Assembly (NCBI RefSeq): GCF_014633365.1
Contig: NC_068350.1
Coordinates: 8,843,922-8,907,921, forward strand
Reading direction: 5' to 3'
Origin: Diospyros lotus
Lineage: Eukaryota; Streptophyta; Magnoliopsida; Ericales; Ebenaceae
DNA: 64,000 bases
The notes under the pieces are model-generated. The model was given only the letters and a program-made list of their open reading frames with translations. It was not told the DNA's origin and searched no databases. Shown here one piece after another: positions 15,201 to 22,650 of this stretch (positions are counted from its first letter, which is position 1; each line of letters starts with the position of its first letter). Both the position numbers and the translations under genes were made by a program.

Positions 15201-16419
15201 ACGACCCAAAGAGGAACAGGGACCTAATTGTAATTAACTAAGGGGGCAAGGCTGTAATTAGCCTAACACATGTAATAAGTAGCAGTTGTAGCTATAGTCG
15301 CTTGTACCCATTTGGTTACAGTTCAAGGCAACCTATAAAAGGAATCCAAACGCCTAAGGACGGGAATTATGAATTGAATGAGAACATAATTATTTCCCTC
15401 CTATTCTCTCAATTCTCTCTTAATACTCCTTCCTCCTTTCAAATTCTCTCTCTTTTCTACCTAAATTCCCTACAGCTACCAGATCATATAAGTCTCAGAT
15501 CAAAGACTTATCAACAGGCTCCAAAAAAGAAAAGAGTAATATATCTCAAAGCCACAAGTCACTGAGCAATGTAAAAGGAGGTGGTCCATCAACTCTCCAT
15601 TCTCTTTACAAAGGACCACAAATCCACCATTGAATGCCCTCTGTTTCCCTAGTTGTCTCTTTCTCAAGTTGTCAATAATAAAGGATGGAATCAAGTGAAG
15701 CCGCCCAAGTAAGAAGGAAAAGCCACTCAAGGTGGACTTCTCACTTTTTAGATAGCGTCCCAAAAAAAGTTGCTCTCAATTCCAAGTCTATGTGGTTCAT
15801 TTGTGCCTGGGGGGGTGGGGGGCGTTTGTTAGATTGTGTTAAAGACTGTGCTCACCAATTTCTCTTAAATCTATGTTGTAAATTGCTCTTACATGTAAAT
15901 CATAAACTTAGAGCAATCTACAGTAATTGAGAAACAAGAAACTTAACCTTACAAAAACGGTTATCAAAATCACCGCTCATTGATCATAAATGACACAGCA
16001 ACAGGAGAGAAGGCCACCTGCTCTAAACCCAACGAGTAGGACACCTTGATATAGTTCATTTCTTTGCATAATAACGGAATTGACAACGCGAAACAATGTT
16101 TATTTTGAAGCGAAAACCCTAAAAGTTAAAAATTCTTACTCTCGAGATGTCAATCCTGCAACGGCAAGCCTCTTCCCTTGGGAGTCTTTTTCAGCCTTAA
16201 TCAACCACCAATCTTGCAAACAAACCTTTCCAATTGCAACAAAAAAACAAACAAACAAAGAAAGAAAATGAGAAATTAAAAACCAAGTGTTTAAAGTTCG
16301 AGAGGGAGCTCCGGGAAATGACTTACGGTTTTTTGGAAATACGATAATGACGCGCTACTATTAGTGTCCGAGATGGCGGTGTTGTTGTCTGAGTGCTTCG
16401 ACACAGGAACAGTAGCCAT
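166..16419 (-). CDS. KNL2: KNL2 (KINETOCHORE NULL2 / M18BP1 homologue), C-terminus beyond left edge
   Basis: KNL2 is a nuclear, centromere-bound protein needed to load the centromeric histone CENH3. I joined exons by GT-AG sites and reading phase on the minus strand: exon 1 16419-16327, exon 2 16225-16140, exon 3 6976-6832, exon 4 2603-2492, exon 5 2350-1435 and a C-terminal exon 247-166; at least one exon between 1434 and 248 is unresolved. Exons 2-4 together read as a SANTA domain: a DWWLIK start, the core [20 protein letters not shown], then GFPSE joined to [17 protein letters not shown]. The last exon ends in LKRSRSG, the beginning of the CENPC-k motif that follows SANTA in alpha-type plant KNL2; the rest lies outside the window. 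Introns are 101, 9163, 4228 and 141 bp; the two long ones are full of mobile elements. Exon 5 carries an in-frame stop and a frame break, so the allele may be damaged. Family assignment is strong; functionality is open. Confidence 0.85.
248..1434 (-). other. KNL2 intron sequence with unresolved small exon(s)
   Basis: This stretch lies between the exon ending at 1435 and the one starting at 247. The phases of the two flanking exons are incompatible, so one or more short exons should be here. One candidate is a stretch of about 28 bases near 1280-1307 flanked by AG and GT on the minus strand, but its frame is not consistent with exon 5 as drawn. No transposon or RNA gene is recognised. Confidence 0.4.
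1435..2350 (-). CDS. KNL2: KNL2 exon 5 (low-complexity middle region; contains a stop and a frame break)
   Basis: The exon opens after a GAGCAG acceptor and joins exon 4 in phase (G|GT). It reads open for about 80 codons, meets TAA at 2111-2109, then stays open in the same frame for 150 codons to a TGA at 1643-1641. A second frame overlapping this point (from about 1693) continues to a donor (GTCA|GTAAGC) at 1435. The protein is polar and acidic, then Lys/Arg-rich, as in the poorly conserved middle of KNL2. The stop may be removed by an 84-bp, phase-0 intron (CAG|GTTTTG to TTTGAG|GAT); the frame break would need a one-base indel or an intron of only about 63 bp. I cannot choose between real damage, small introns and assembly error. 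Confidence 0.6.
2492..2603 (-). CDS. KNL2: KNL2 exon 4, C-terminal part of the SANTA domain
   Basis: The exon starts after GGACAG and ends at CATG|GTAAG. Its 37 codons begin [18 protein letters not shown]. The FGFPPxWE signature is the conserved end of SANTA domains in KNL2/M18BP1 proteins. Phase 0 on entry matches exon 3, which ends in a complete GAG codon, and phase 1 on exit matches exon 5. Confidence 0.85.
2923..3731. mobile_element. Foldback / long-TIR non-autonomous element
   Basis: The two ends are long inverted repeats. The left arm begins GGCCAAATACATATTTTTGC and the right arm, read from its end on the minus strand, begins GGCCAAATATATATTTTTGC. Similarity continues for several hundred bases through matching blocks (for example TTTAACCC and TTAGATACA-like segments) to a centre near 3300-3400. 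Within the left arm a unit of about 85 bp containing AACTTTTCATTGTT is tandemly duplicated. No open frame for a transposase and no clear target-site duplication. The layout resembles long-TIR Mutator-like MITEs, but the superfamily is an inference. Confidence 0.75.
4255..5610. mobile_element. Mutator-like non-autonomous element with 9-bp target duplication
   Basis: A 1356-bp segment is flanked by GTAACACCC (4246-4254) and GTAACACCT (5611-5619), an 8/9 match of the length typical for Mutator-like elements. The ends are only loosely inverted (TGCATGGAAAC against TGCACGAGAAT). The interior holds a TATA-like CTATAAATAG at about 4640 and GC-richer tandem repeats at 5064-5281. No transposase is seen. 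It sits in KNL2 intron 3. Confidence 0.6.
5064..5281. repeat. Imperfect tandem repeat, about 75-85 bp x 3
   Basis: Three degenerate units each contain a GCACCGAGCAATCG-like block and end in GCGTGAGAACGG or GCATGAGAACGG. They lie inside the Mutator-like element and are more GC-rich than their surroundings. Open frames that run through them are judged spurious. Confidence 0.6.
6185..6318. mobile_element. MITE hairpin, 134 bp
   Basis: The left end TAAGGATGTAAATGGGGCCC is mirrored by GGGGCCCCATTTACATCCCT at the right end, giving inverted repeats of about 20 bp around an AT-rich centre. The sequence type resembles hAT-related MITEs of plants. I see no convincing 8-bp target duplication. Confidence 0.65.
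6832..6976 (-). CDS. KNL2: KNL2 exon 3, core of the SANTA domain
   Basis: A TTCTGCAG acceptor precedes 6976 and a GAG|GTAAATA donor follows 6832. The entry phase (GA|G) fits exon 2 exactly. It encodes [19 protein letters not shown], then [20 protein letters not shown] and EENGFPSE, which align with the central beta-strands of SANTA domains: the S-x-I-x-R and LET-x-x-G positions are present. Confidence 0.9.
7974..8007. repeat. T23-G11 homopolymer junction
   Basis: A run of 23 T is followed directly by 11 G. Exact lengths of such runs are unreliable in assemblies. It lies just upstream of the solo LTR at 8066. Confidence 0.8.
8066..8385 (-). mobile_element. Solo LTR, 320 bp, probably Ty3/gypsy
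   Basis: Read on the minus strand it begins TGTCATGACCCC and ends GGGGTCGTGTCA. A TATA box (CCTATAAATAGG) lies inside, followed by a pyrimidine-rich leader. The flanks GGGAG (8061-8065) and AGGAG (8386-8390) are a 4/5 target duplication. Length and terminal TGTCA(C/T)GACCC match the LTR of the gypsy element at 15197-15516, but the interiors differ, so they are related rather than the same subfamily. Confidence 0.65.
8432..8704 (-). mobile_element. 3' LTR of the copia element, 273 bp
   Basis: On the minus strand this LTR starts TGTTGGAATAATGG directly after a polypurine tract (CTTGAGGGGGGGAG, 8705-8718) and ends TTTTTACA at 8432, giving TG...CA ends. It follows the copia RNase H region, as expected for the 3' LTR. 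The matching 5' LTR is missing. Confidence 0.65.
8705..12240 (-). pseudogene. Decayed Ty1/copia polyprotein (protease, integrase, RT, RNase H)
   Basis: Reading down the minus strand the parts come in copia order. Protease with [14 protein letters not shown] lies near 12130-12000, and the GAG-pre-integrase zinc finger (WAHHLCLGH, later [11 protein letters not shown]) near 11690-11580. The integrase core ([17 protein letters not shown]) follows near 11460-11300. The RT start ([20 protein letters not shown]) is near 10190-10120, RT further on ([12 protein letters not shown]) near 9600-9560, and RNase H ([20 protein letters not shown]) near 9110-9050. Frames shift repeatedly. Catalytic positions are lost: integrase has RSNN where RSDN is expected, and the RT YVDD box reads YVHD near 9680. 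The gag end and 5' LTR are absent. It lies inside KNL2 intron 2 and cannot be active. Confidence 0.9.
12287..15196 (+). pseudogene. Decayed Ty3/gypsy chromovirus polyprotein (RT, RNase H, integrase, chromodomain)
   Basis: The copy begins inside pol; gag, protease and the 5' LTR are missing. RT (12400-13100) has CIDYRQLN and [10 protein letters not shown], then a stop at 12905-12907 and a jump straight to [13 protein letters not shown], so roughly a dozen residues are deleted. RNase H (13122-13655) has [13 protein letters not shown] and YDKELLAVL. Integrase (13838-14700) has the HHCC region with one Cys replaced by Trp, and the first core Asp of the VSDRD box is Asn (codon 14300-14302); the DGQTERVN box is kept. 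A C-terminal chromodomain-like block (VDRRI near 15020, then [18 protein letters not shown]) identifies a chromovirus; the short LTR suggests the Reina group. It meets the copia element head to head near 12240-12290. Confidence 0.9.
15197..15516 (+). mobile_element. 3' LTR of the gypsy element, 320 bp
   Basis: It begins TGTCACGACCC right after the polypurine tract AAGGGGTGGGGGAAA. It contains a TATA box (CCTATAAAAGG, about 15332) and a pyrimidine-rich leader, and probably ends at ...TTATCAACA near 15516. The right boundary is an estimate because no partner LTR or target duplication survives. Confidence 0.65.
15550..15763 (-). pseudogene. LINE fragment, zf-RVT zinc-binding domain
   Basis: On the minus strand a short open stretch contains [13 protein letters not shown], then [19 protein letters not shown]. 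The CxxC-spaced...DHLLLHC pattern is the reverse-transcriptase-associated zinc-binding domain found at the C-terminus of plant LINEs. Only this domain is present. It abuts the right end of the gypsy LTR. Confidence 0.65.
16140..16225 (-). CDS. KNL2: KNL2 exon 2, N-terminal part of the SANTA domain
   Basis: The exon lies between a GGAAAG acceptor and a GAGA|GTAAGA donor. It reads [20 protein letters not shown], then AVAGLTSRE. The DWW-x-x-K and GKRLAVAG blocks are the conserved opening of plant KNL2 SANTA domains. Entry phase 0 fits exon 1 and exit phase 2 fits exon 3, 9.2 kb away. Confidence 0.9.
16327..16419 (-). CDS. KNL2: KNL2 exon 1, translation start
   Basis: ATG at 16419-16417 opens 31 codons, [20 protein letters not shown] then [11 protein letters not shown], ending at ACC|GTAAGT. 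A short polar N-terminus directly before the SANTA domain is normal for plant KNL2. The frame stays open upstream but has no better start in a plausible context, so this ATG is preferred. Confidence 0.8.
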
Positions 16420-16900
16420 TTCTGGATGGCGGCCGCCGACCAGCGGGTCCAATAATCTGACGCCACCACTAAACTCCCCGCATCGCAGTGAACAATATGT
16501 TAAGGTGAACACGCATACTCGTGAATATACATATATGTAAATATATACCGGCGGGAATGAACAGAGAGAGAGCATACCTGGAAGGAAAGGGCAGATAAGA
16601 TGAAGAGGCAGTGGTAGGAAATTGCAGAGGAAGTGAAGATGCGGTGCTTGTGGCGCTTCTTGGTGGCGGTGCCCGGTGGCGACGGAGGCGGTGGTCGGGC
16701 CTCAGCTGTGGTTGCCGGACGGTGATGGCCGAAGAGGCCTTGGTCGTCGACGGCGGTGGCGGTGGCTGGCCGCCGAAGAACGGAGAGGAATAGGAGATGG
16801 TGGCTGCTGGTGGAGGCGGCGGTGATGGTGGTCGCTGGGAGAGGGGGGCTACAGTTTGGGGAGAGTGAAGTCTCTCCAGCATTATATTCCGACCCGGTTA
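16420..16900 (-). promoter_or_regulatory. KNL2 5' leader / promoter region
   Basis: This is a GC-rich island compared with the AT-rich DNA on both sides. On the minus strand a CTTCCAG|GTATGC site near 16580 could end a 5'UTR exon. A proline-rich open frame of 137 codons (16882-16469) crosses it; I read this as leader sequence or an upstream ORF. No clear TATA box or transcription start can be fixed. Confidence 0.45.
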
Positions 16901-16969
16901 GGTCGGTTCGGGCGTTCGGTCTGGATCACCCAGATCCGGCTGATTCCCTTTCTCCTTTTAAAACTACAG

Positions 16970-18760
16970 TAAGAAATAAGAATATACAAAAATAAGAAAA
17001 TAATATTCTTTTAAAAAATAGTAAATGAATACTAGAACAAATATGTAAATAAAAAGAATATAAAGGTATTTTTATAAATATAATTTTTAATATAAAAGAT
17101 TATAATAATATTTATTTAATCCTACATAAATATAAATTTCATAATCAAACATAAACACAAATTTTATTATCCATAAATTATAATTTAATAATTAAAAAAT
17201 AAGAAATTAAAAAAAAAAAGTCTTTGAACCAACTCTTTATTTTTTTGAGTTGGTTGGTTATTTATCTGGAGCGGAGATAAAGAGTTAATTGTATAAAACA
17301 CGTTTTCAAGTTTTTGAGAATTTTTGAAATGGTCCTAAAACATTTACAAAATTATTGAAACAATTTCAAAGTGCATTTTTTGAGTATCTCAAGATGTTGG
17401 GATACATAATATTTCAAAAATATTGAAATGACACTATTTCGACATTTTCTTTTGTCAAAGCTGGTGAGGATTAAGATCGTCACAAAATTTTTAAAGAGTC
17501 GTAGCAATGTTACCAATAATTATAAATTATCATTAAAACATAAATAAATCGTTACAAAATAGCTTTTCTTTTTGTGGTAGTGCCAAGTTCTTGTGTAATT
17601 ATGAGAGTAAAGTAGTTTCGCTCAAAGCATAGATCGACTGATCGGACAAGTGATATGTCGGTGCTAGTCCAATGAGTCGTGAGTTTAATTTTTGCCCTGC
17701 GCTATAAGGTGAAGCCTCACACCTATAATTTATCTCTCTTAACGTAATCAATGACACAAGCACTGATGATCATGCAATGATGATTATCTCAAGAGAGTAA
17801 AGTAGTTTGGATTCATTTTCAGCTTGTTCGGAATGCTTATTTAGTTGTATAAAATGATTTTAAATTTTTTACTTTTACTTCTTAATTGTTATTTTTATAA
17901 AATTTTGAAGGATCGTTCATATTTAAAAATTCATAAACTAGTTTCTAATTAAAAAAATTAGAACATATGTTGAAAAAAATAAGAGATATTTTAATTTTTT
18001 TTTATCTAACTTTTGTAAGAGAATTGGACGAAGATTTCTGATTTTTTTTTTTCAAAAATTGCGTTTTACAAAGCTCTAAATTAACAAGAAAAATTTAGAA
18101 AACTCATTTGAGTAGTTTTCCATATTTAATTCAATTTTAAGCTCTACATTAAAACACGCCAAACAAACCCTTAATTTTAGAAAATATTTTAATTCCAATT
18201 TTATAATTCAACATATCTAATGTTTTAAAAATTAATAGCATTCGTTTTTGAAATTTTTTGAAAAAATATATTTTTTTATATTTTTCAATTATAGTATAAG
18301 TTAAAAAATTAAAAAATTGAGGGCCTATTTAGTTGTAGTAAACATTTTTAACTTTATAATTCTAATTTTATATTGAATGATTAAATACTTAATTATAGAA
18401 CAAAAACTCAATTTTTTAATTTTTAACATCATATTATGAATTGAAAAATATTAAAAATATGTTTTTTTAAAATAAATGTTATTATTTTAATTCAAATTTA
18501 GTTATACTTTTATTGTTTATTCTAAACAAAATAATTAAGATTATAATTTTGATAAAATCATTAAATCAAATTAAAATTCATCCCAAACAATCTTTTAAGG
18601 TAATGATCCAATCGAAAGTGAGAGAATCTCATGGATTTAAATCCATGGTTGTCAAAATCTCGTCTCAACTCTTATGAATTTACGATTTTATGTATTAGAA
18701 ACTTTTAAATAATTCAACGCCTATATAAAATCTAAATTATAATTGTTTCTTCCTGGCTAA
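16970..18760. other. AT-rich intergenic DNA
   Basis: The stretch is mostly A/T with repeated motifs such as TTTTTAATTTTT. A segment near 17640-17720 (GTGCTAGTCCAATGAGTCGTG) has the look of a degenerate SINE or tRNA-derived B box, but I cannot support it. No gene is seen. Confidence 0.5.
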
Positions 18761-18774
18761 AGGGGGCGATCGGA

Positions 18775-19640
18775 GGCAGGCCTGTAATGGTGGGCGACGA
18801 GCTCTAGCGTTTGGTCCGTCGGTGGGGTTGGCACCTACAAACACTTTGATACTCAAGTGAGTAGATGAACGAAATGACATTGTATAAGTAGGCTAAAAAG
18901 ATAACATACCTTGGCTATATAGAAAGCTTGTTCATATAGAAGGATGAGAGGTCATATTGCATGCATGCGTTGTGTGTTTGCAGGGTGATGAGACTGAGTA
19001 TACGGCGCCCATAGAGGCTTCTAGGTGATATCATGGCATTGACAGGACCCCCATTAATGCATATGGGATCCGCCATTAATGAAAATATGATCTTCCATAA
19101 AAGATGGTGAATCTTGAGCGGGCGCACGAACACCCAGCCTACGATCGCAATGATGTTGTTGCAGGCTAGCGTAAGGTCAGGATCAATCCAGGGGCCAAGA
19201 TCAAAGGCAGGCTTGCAACAGTGGGGTGACAAGCTCCGATGTTTAGTTCGTCGAGGGGCGGCTGGCATCTGCAAACACTCTGATGCTCAAGTTAGTAAAT
19301 GAACAAAATGACATTGTGTGAGTAGGCTAAAAAAAGAACATACATTGGTTTTGAAGAGAGCTTGTTCATATGGAATGATGAGAGGTCTTCCTACATGCAT
19401 GCGTTGTGTGTTTACAGGGTGATATGATAGAGTATCTGGCGCTAGTGGAGGCTCTCATGTGATAGCATGGCGTTGATGAGACTCTCATTAATGTGGATAG
19501 AATTCGTCATTAATGAATATGGGATCTGTCATGATGAGGGTGAATCTCAAGCGGGCACGCGAACATCCAACCTACGACCGCAATGATGCTGTTGCAGACT
19601 GGCCCTACCAGGATCAAGCCAGGGGATAAGATCAGGTCAA
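18775..19640. repeat. Tandem duplication, about 430-bp unit x 2
   Basis: Blocks recur in the same order about 431 bp apart: GGCAGGC(C/T)TG at 18775 and 19206, a CAAATGACATTGT-like block, CTTGTTCATAT, TGCATGCGTTGTGTGTTT, and GCGGGC(G)CACGAACA(C/T)CCA at the ends. The copies differ by many substitutions and small indels, so the duplication is old. No coding potential is supported. Confidence 0.75.
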
Positions 19641-19725
19641 GATTGGGCCGAATATCATGGCCAAGACTAGGCTGAAGACCATGGGCTAAGATTGGGCAGA
19701 ATACCATGGGCCAAGATTGGGCCGG
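19640..19725. repeat. Minisatellite, about 25 bp x 3-4
   Basis: Units of the form AAGATTGGGCCGAATACCATGG repeat with small changes (AAGATTGGGCCGAATATCATGG, AAGACTAGGCTGAAGACCATGG, AAGATTGGGCAGAATACCATGG, AAGATTGGGCCGGGAC). Confidence 0.75.
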
Positions 19726-19912
19726 GACAATCCAATAGTAGAATTAGAATGAATCTCGACTTAACTCAATAAATCGATAGAATCCCGAGTTGGATAACGA
19801 TTTTACTAATTTTAGTTTTCATGCACAGAAAGGTTAAAAATGAAAAAAATTACGATTTAAGGGATGCCATTTGCCTGTACAAACTTTTATCTCTCTTAAA
19901 CACTCTCGTCAC

Positions 19913-22409
19913 TATAATATCCTCAATTAATTAAATGAAATTAAATTAATTAATTTGTGTTAAAATTTGAGGCGATGCGCGTGTGTTGGTGTGCTAAGCA
20001 TCAAAAAAATTTGTTATTTTTTTTGTCTCTCATTGAAGCTTCTTAAAGCTTCTGGCCGAGAGGGAGAGGGAGAGATTGAAAGAGGGAGAGAGGCGTGCGC
20101 AGTGGCAGCCATGGAAGCCTCAAGTTCGAGCTTCCAACAGGCTTGTACGGCCATGGCCGCGAGCTTGGGTGAAGAAGGAACAACCAGAGAGGGCAGAGAG
20201 CGAGAGCCGAGTGAGGGAGATGAGATCGAGAGAGAGGATGAGGTGGCGACAGTGTGCTGGTGCAGCCGTGGGCGGCCATGGAAGCTCAGCCATGGCAGCA
20301 GCTCGCGTCGGAGGCAGCCATCGATGGCGACCTTGCAGCGACGTGGAGCGGCGGTTCGTGGTGGCACGAGGAAGCGGCCAGGAGCTTCGCCAGCTGCCAT
20401 GGCGGACGGCCGTGCTGTGCGTGTGTGCTGACAGGGCTGAGGTGCAGTGGTGGCTCGCGGGGGTTGCTGGGCTGGCAGTGTGGACCGGCTATGGTGGTGG
20501 CGGCCCAAGGCGCTAGTGGTGTGGTGATCGGCGACGGCGGTGGCTGGGCAGCAGCGAGAGGCTGCTGGTTCGCGCAAGGAAGAAGGCGTAGGGGAGAAGC
20601 CGCGGTGATGAAGAAGAAGAAGAAAACAGGAAAGAAGAAGAGAAGAATAAGGCGCGCATGAGCAGTGCGGGGGAGAAGAAATGAAGAAGAAGAAAGAAAA
20701 GAAAAGAAAAGAAAAGAAAAGAGAAGAGATGAAAGAAAAGAAAATAAGGAAAAAAAAAAAGAATTTTAGGATTTTTCGACAAAGAAAGTGATCAGGTACG
20801 TGGGTAAAAATTAGTAGAAGCGTGTTATGTTTAAATTATAAATTTTGCGCTATTAGAATTTTTTTTTGGGTGTTAATTTTGGGAGTTTAATCTATTGCAG
20901 CGTGTATTAATTTGGTGGTGTTTAAGCGGGGAAACGCTGTAAACGACTAGATACAGGCAAGCTCTTAACCCTCTCATCGTGTTCTTCAATTCTCGTAAAA
21001 GACCCCGTGATTTCATGTATTTTATCATCTCCCTTACTTTAATTTGGCACCTAGCCTTATTTGTTGAATTATTATTCATCTGTTTTAATATAAATTAAAT
21101 TCGAGACTTTTAGAATTTTATTCGTTGAGTGCCTATGGGGGTTTGTACCGCCCCCACTCCTTTTGAGAATGATGCTGAACCAGCCTGGGAACTAGGTTCC
21201 TAGACGTGCGGGTTATTTATGATTTTCTCGGATTTATTTATGGTTCGGTTAGAGTTATCGAGCAGTAGAGCAGGGGTCGGTTGTTGGTGACATTGGGGTA
21301 GACTATTGTACGGTCTTGAAGTGGACCGTCGGGTGGACACTCTTAGTCACTAGCCGTTGACCGGTGCCGAGCACTACTGACTAGCTCTGCCGATATGTGA
21401 TTTACTGCATGTTTAGATTTATTATATTGTTGTCCATGATTTGATATGCACATGGGTACGGGTTGCATATTGGGATATTCATTTATTGAGTATGCTTGGA
21501 CACGGACATGCTAGCTTAGTTAGGTTGCATCCAGCATGGGCATATGCATCGCGTGTGGTTTACTATGTGGGCGGAGCATGGCCTGATACCTGGATGTATG
21601 GGCGTCGGTGTATCACGTTGATGCTCACTACGCCATTGCATTTCTATGTGCATTGCATGGCTACTGGTAGTATTTAGTTCTCGGACGGGAGTACCGTTCC
21701 GAGGGAGCCTCTGGCTCGGATGTCGGGAGTACCGACATGAACAGGTGACGGGAGTACCGACCCGGGACAGCGCGCGCAAGTTTGTTGGAGATACATGTTG
21801 CCTTTCAGGGCAGCGGTAGGTTGGTATGGGACTTAGGTGCCAGGTGTCTTGTGTGGACCCCAAGGACCGGTATGTGTTTTTATTTTGCTATGCTATTGTG
21901 TTATAGCGTCTCATGGCTTGTGTGTGCCTAGGGGTTTATTCTCGGGAGAGATTTCTGGTTTTGTGTAGCCTTCAGCCTTTCTTTTCTTATGCTTGCTAAG
22001 TCTCTCGACTCACCTTGCTTTCCATCATTCCAGGTAGTGGCAGCGTGGGTCCAAGCAAGGGAGTCAGCTTCTAGCGGCAGCGTCGGTATGGTGTACAGGC
22101 AGTCCCGTCAATCCCTGTCAACTCTAATGGTTGAGTAGGGTTTACTCTATCATTTTTACTGTGCCAGGTCGTTTCTCGAGTCTCGGGTATGTTGGCACAG
22201 GAGTCGGTGTTTATTTATTTATTATGTGACCGTTGTGTTAGCGGGGTACCCGTAGTGCATGCATGTGTTTTGTTTTGCTTCCGCTGTCTTTATTTTCGTA
22301 TATGCATACCAGGGTGGTTTTTGTCTTGTGGTTCATTCTTTCTCCTCCCGTAGGTGCTCCCGTTTGGGTAGTCCTGGTGGTTGGGAATATCCGAGCGGGG
22401 GTGCTTGCA
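19913..22409 (+). mobile_element. Solo LTR, 2497 bp, target duplication GTCAC
   Basis: A perfect 5-bp duplication GTCAC flanks the element (19908-19912 and 22410-22414). It starts TATAATATCC (the expected TG start is mutated) and ends GGGGGTGCTTGCA. Its 3' half (from about 20953) is collinear with the solo LTR at 53371-56255. The 5' half has a GC-rich, GCCATGGCCG-containing stretch followed by a purine-rich (GAAGAA) tract like the LTRs at 32652 and 43239. Open frames within it are low-complexity and spurious. No internal region or partner LTR is present, so recombination has left a single LTR. Confidence 0.85.
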
Positions 22410-22454
22410 GTCACAACATTCCGCCATTCCCTCTTATCGCATGGTTGCTCAATG

Positions 22455-22650
22455 CTTAGAATCGTTGTCGATTCACAACTTCGATTGCTCTATGATGTTG
22501 TTGATTCACAAACACAAACTGCCAACTGAGCTGTTGTCGATTCACAAACACGAATTGACGTTTCCGTGTTTGCCTGCTTGGTGTTGTTGTTTCCATGTAA
22601 CATGAATCGATTCACAACTCTAATTACTCAGTGTTGCTGTCGATTCAACT
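22455..22650. repeat. Degenerate repeat of TGTCGATTCAC motif
   Basis: Five spaced copies of a (G/C)TTGTCGATTCACAA(A)CAC-like word occur in under 200 bp, just to the right of the solo LTR at 19913-22409. Spacing is irregular (about 30-70 bp). The function is unknown. Confidence 0.6.

Larger units (their letters stand above)
6977..16139 (-). other. KNL2 intron 2 (9.16 kb), a retrotransposon trap
   Basis: The intron is defined by the GAGA|GTAAGA donor at 16140 and the GCAG acceptor at 6977. From low to high coordinates it contains a T23G11 homopolymer junction (7974-8007), a solo LTR (8066-8385), a copia element in minus orientation (8432-about 12240), a gypsy element in plus orientation (about 12287-15516) and a LINE fragment (15550-15763). 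Segments 6977-7680 and 15764-16139 show nothing recognisable. Around 7700-7790, repeated GGTTTGGCATAATTACAG and GAGAAATTACAAAGAG motifs look like the edge of another MITE. Confidence 0.8.

Noticed and set aside
16469..16882. Proline-rich 137-codon frame upstream of KNL2
   Set aside because: It reads across the probable 5' leader, donor site and promoter; no homology is recognised. Kept only as a possible upstream ORF.
17640..17720. Possible tRNA-derived SINE
   Set aside because: The B-box-like GTGAGTTTAATTTTTG is too degenerate, and no A box, tail or target duplication could be shown.
19967..20661. Long open frames of 130-190 codons on both strands
   Set aside because: GC-rich, low-complexity DNA inside a solo LTR; overlapping frames in several registers with no recognisable domain.
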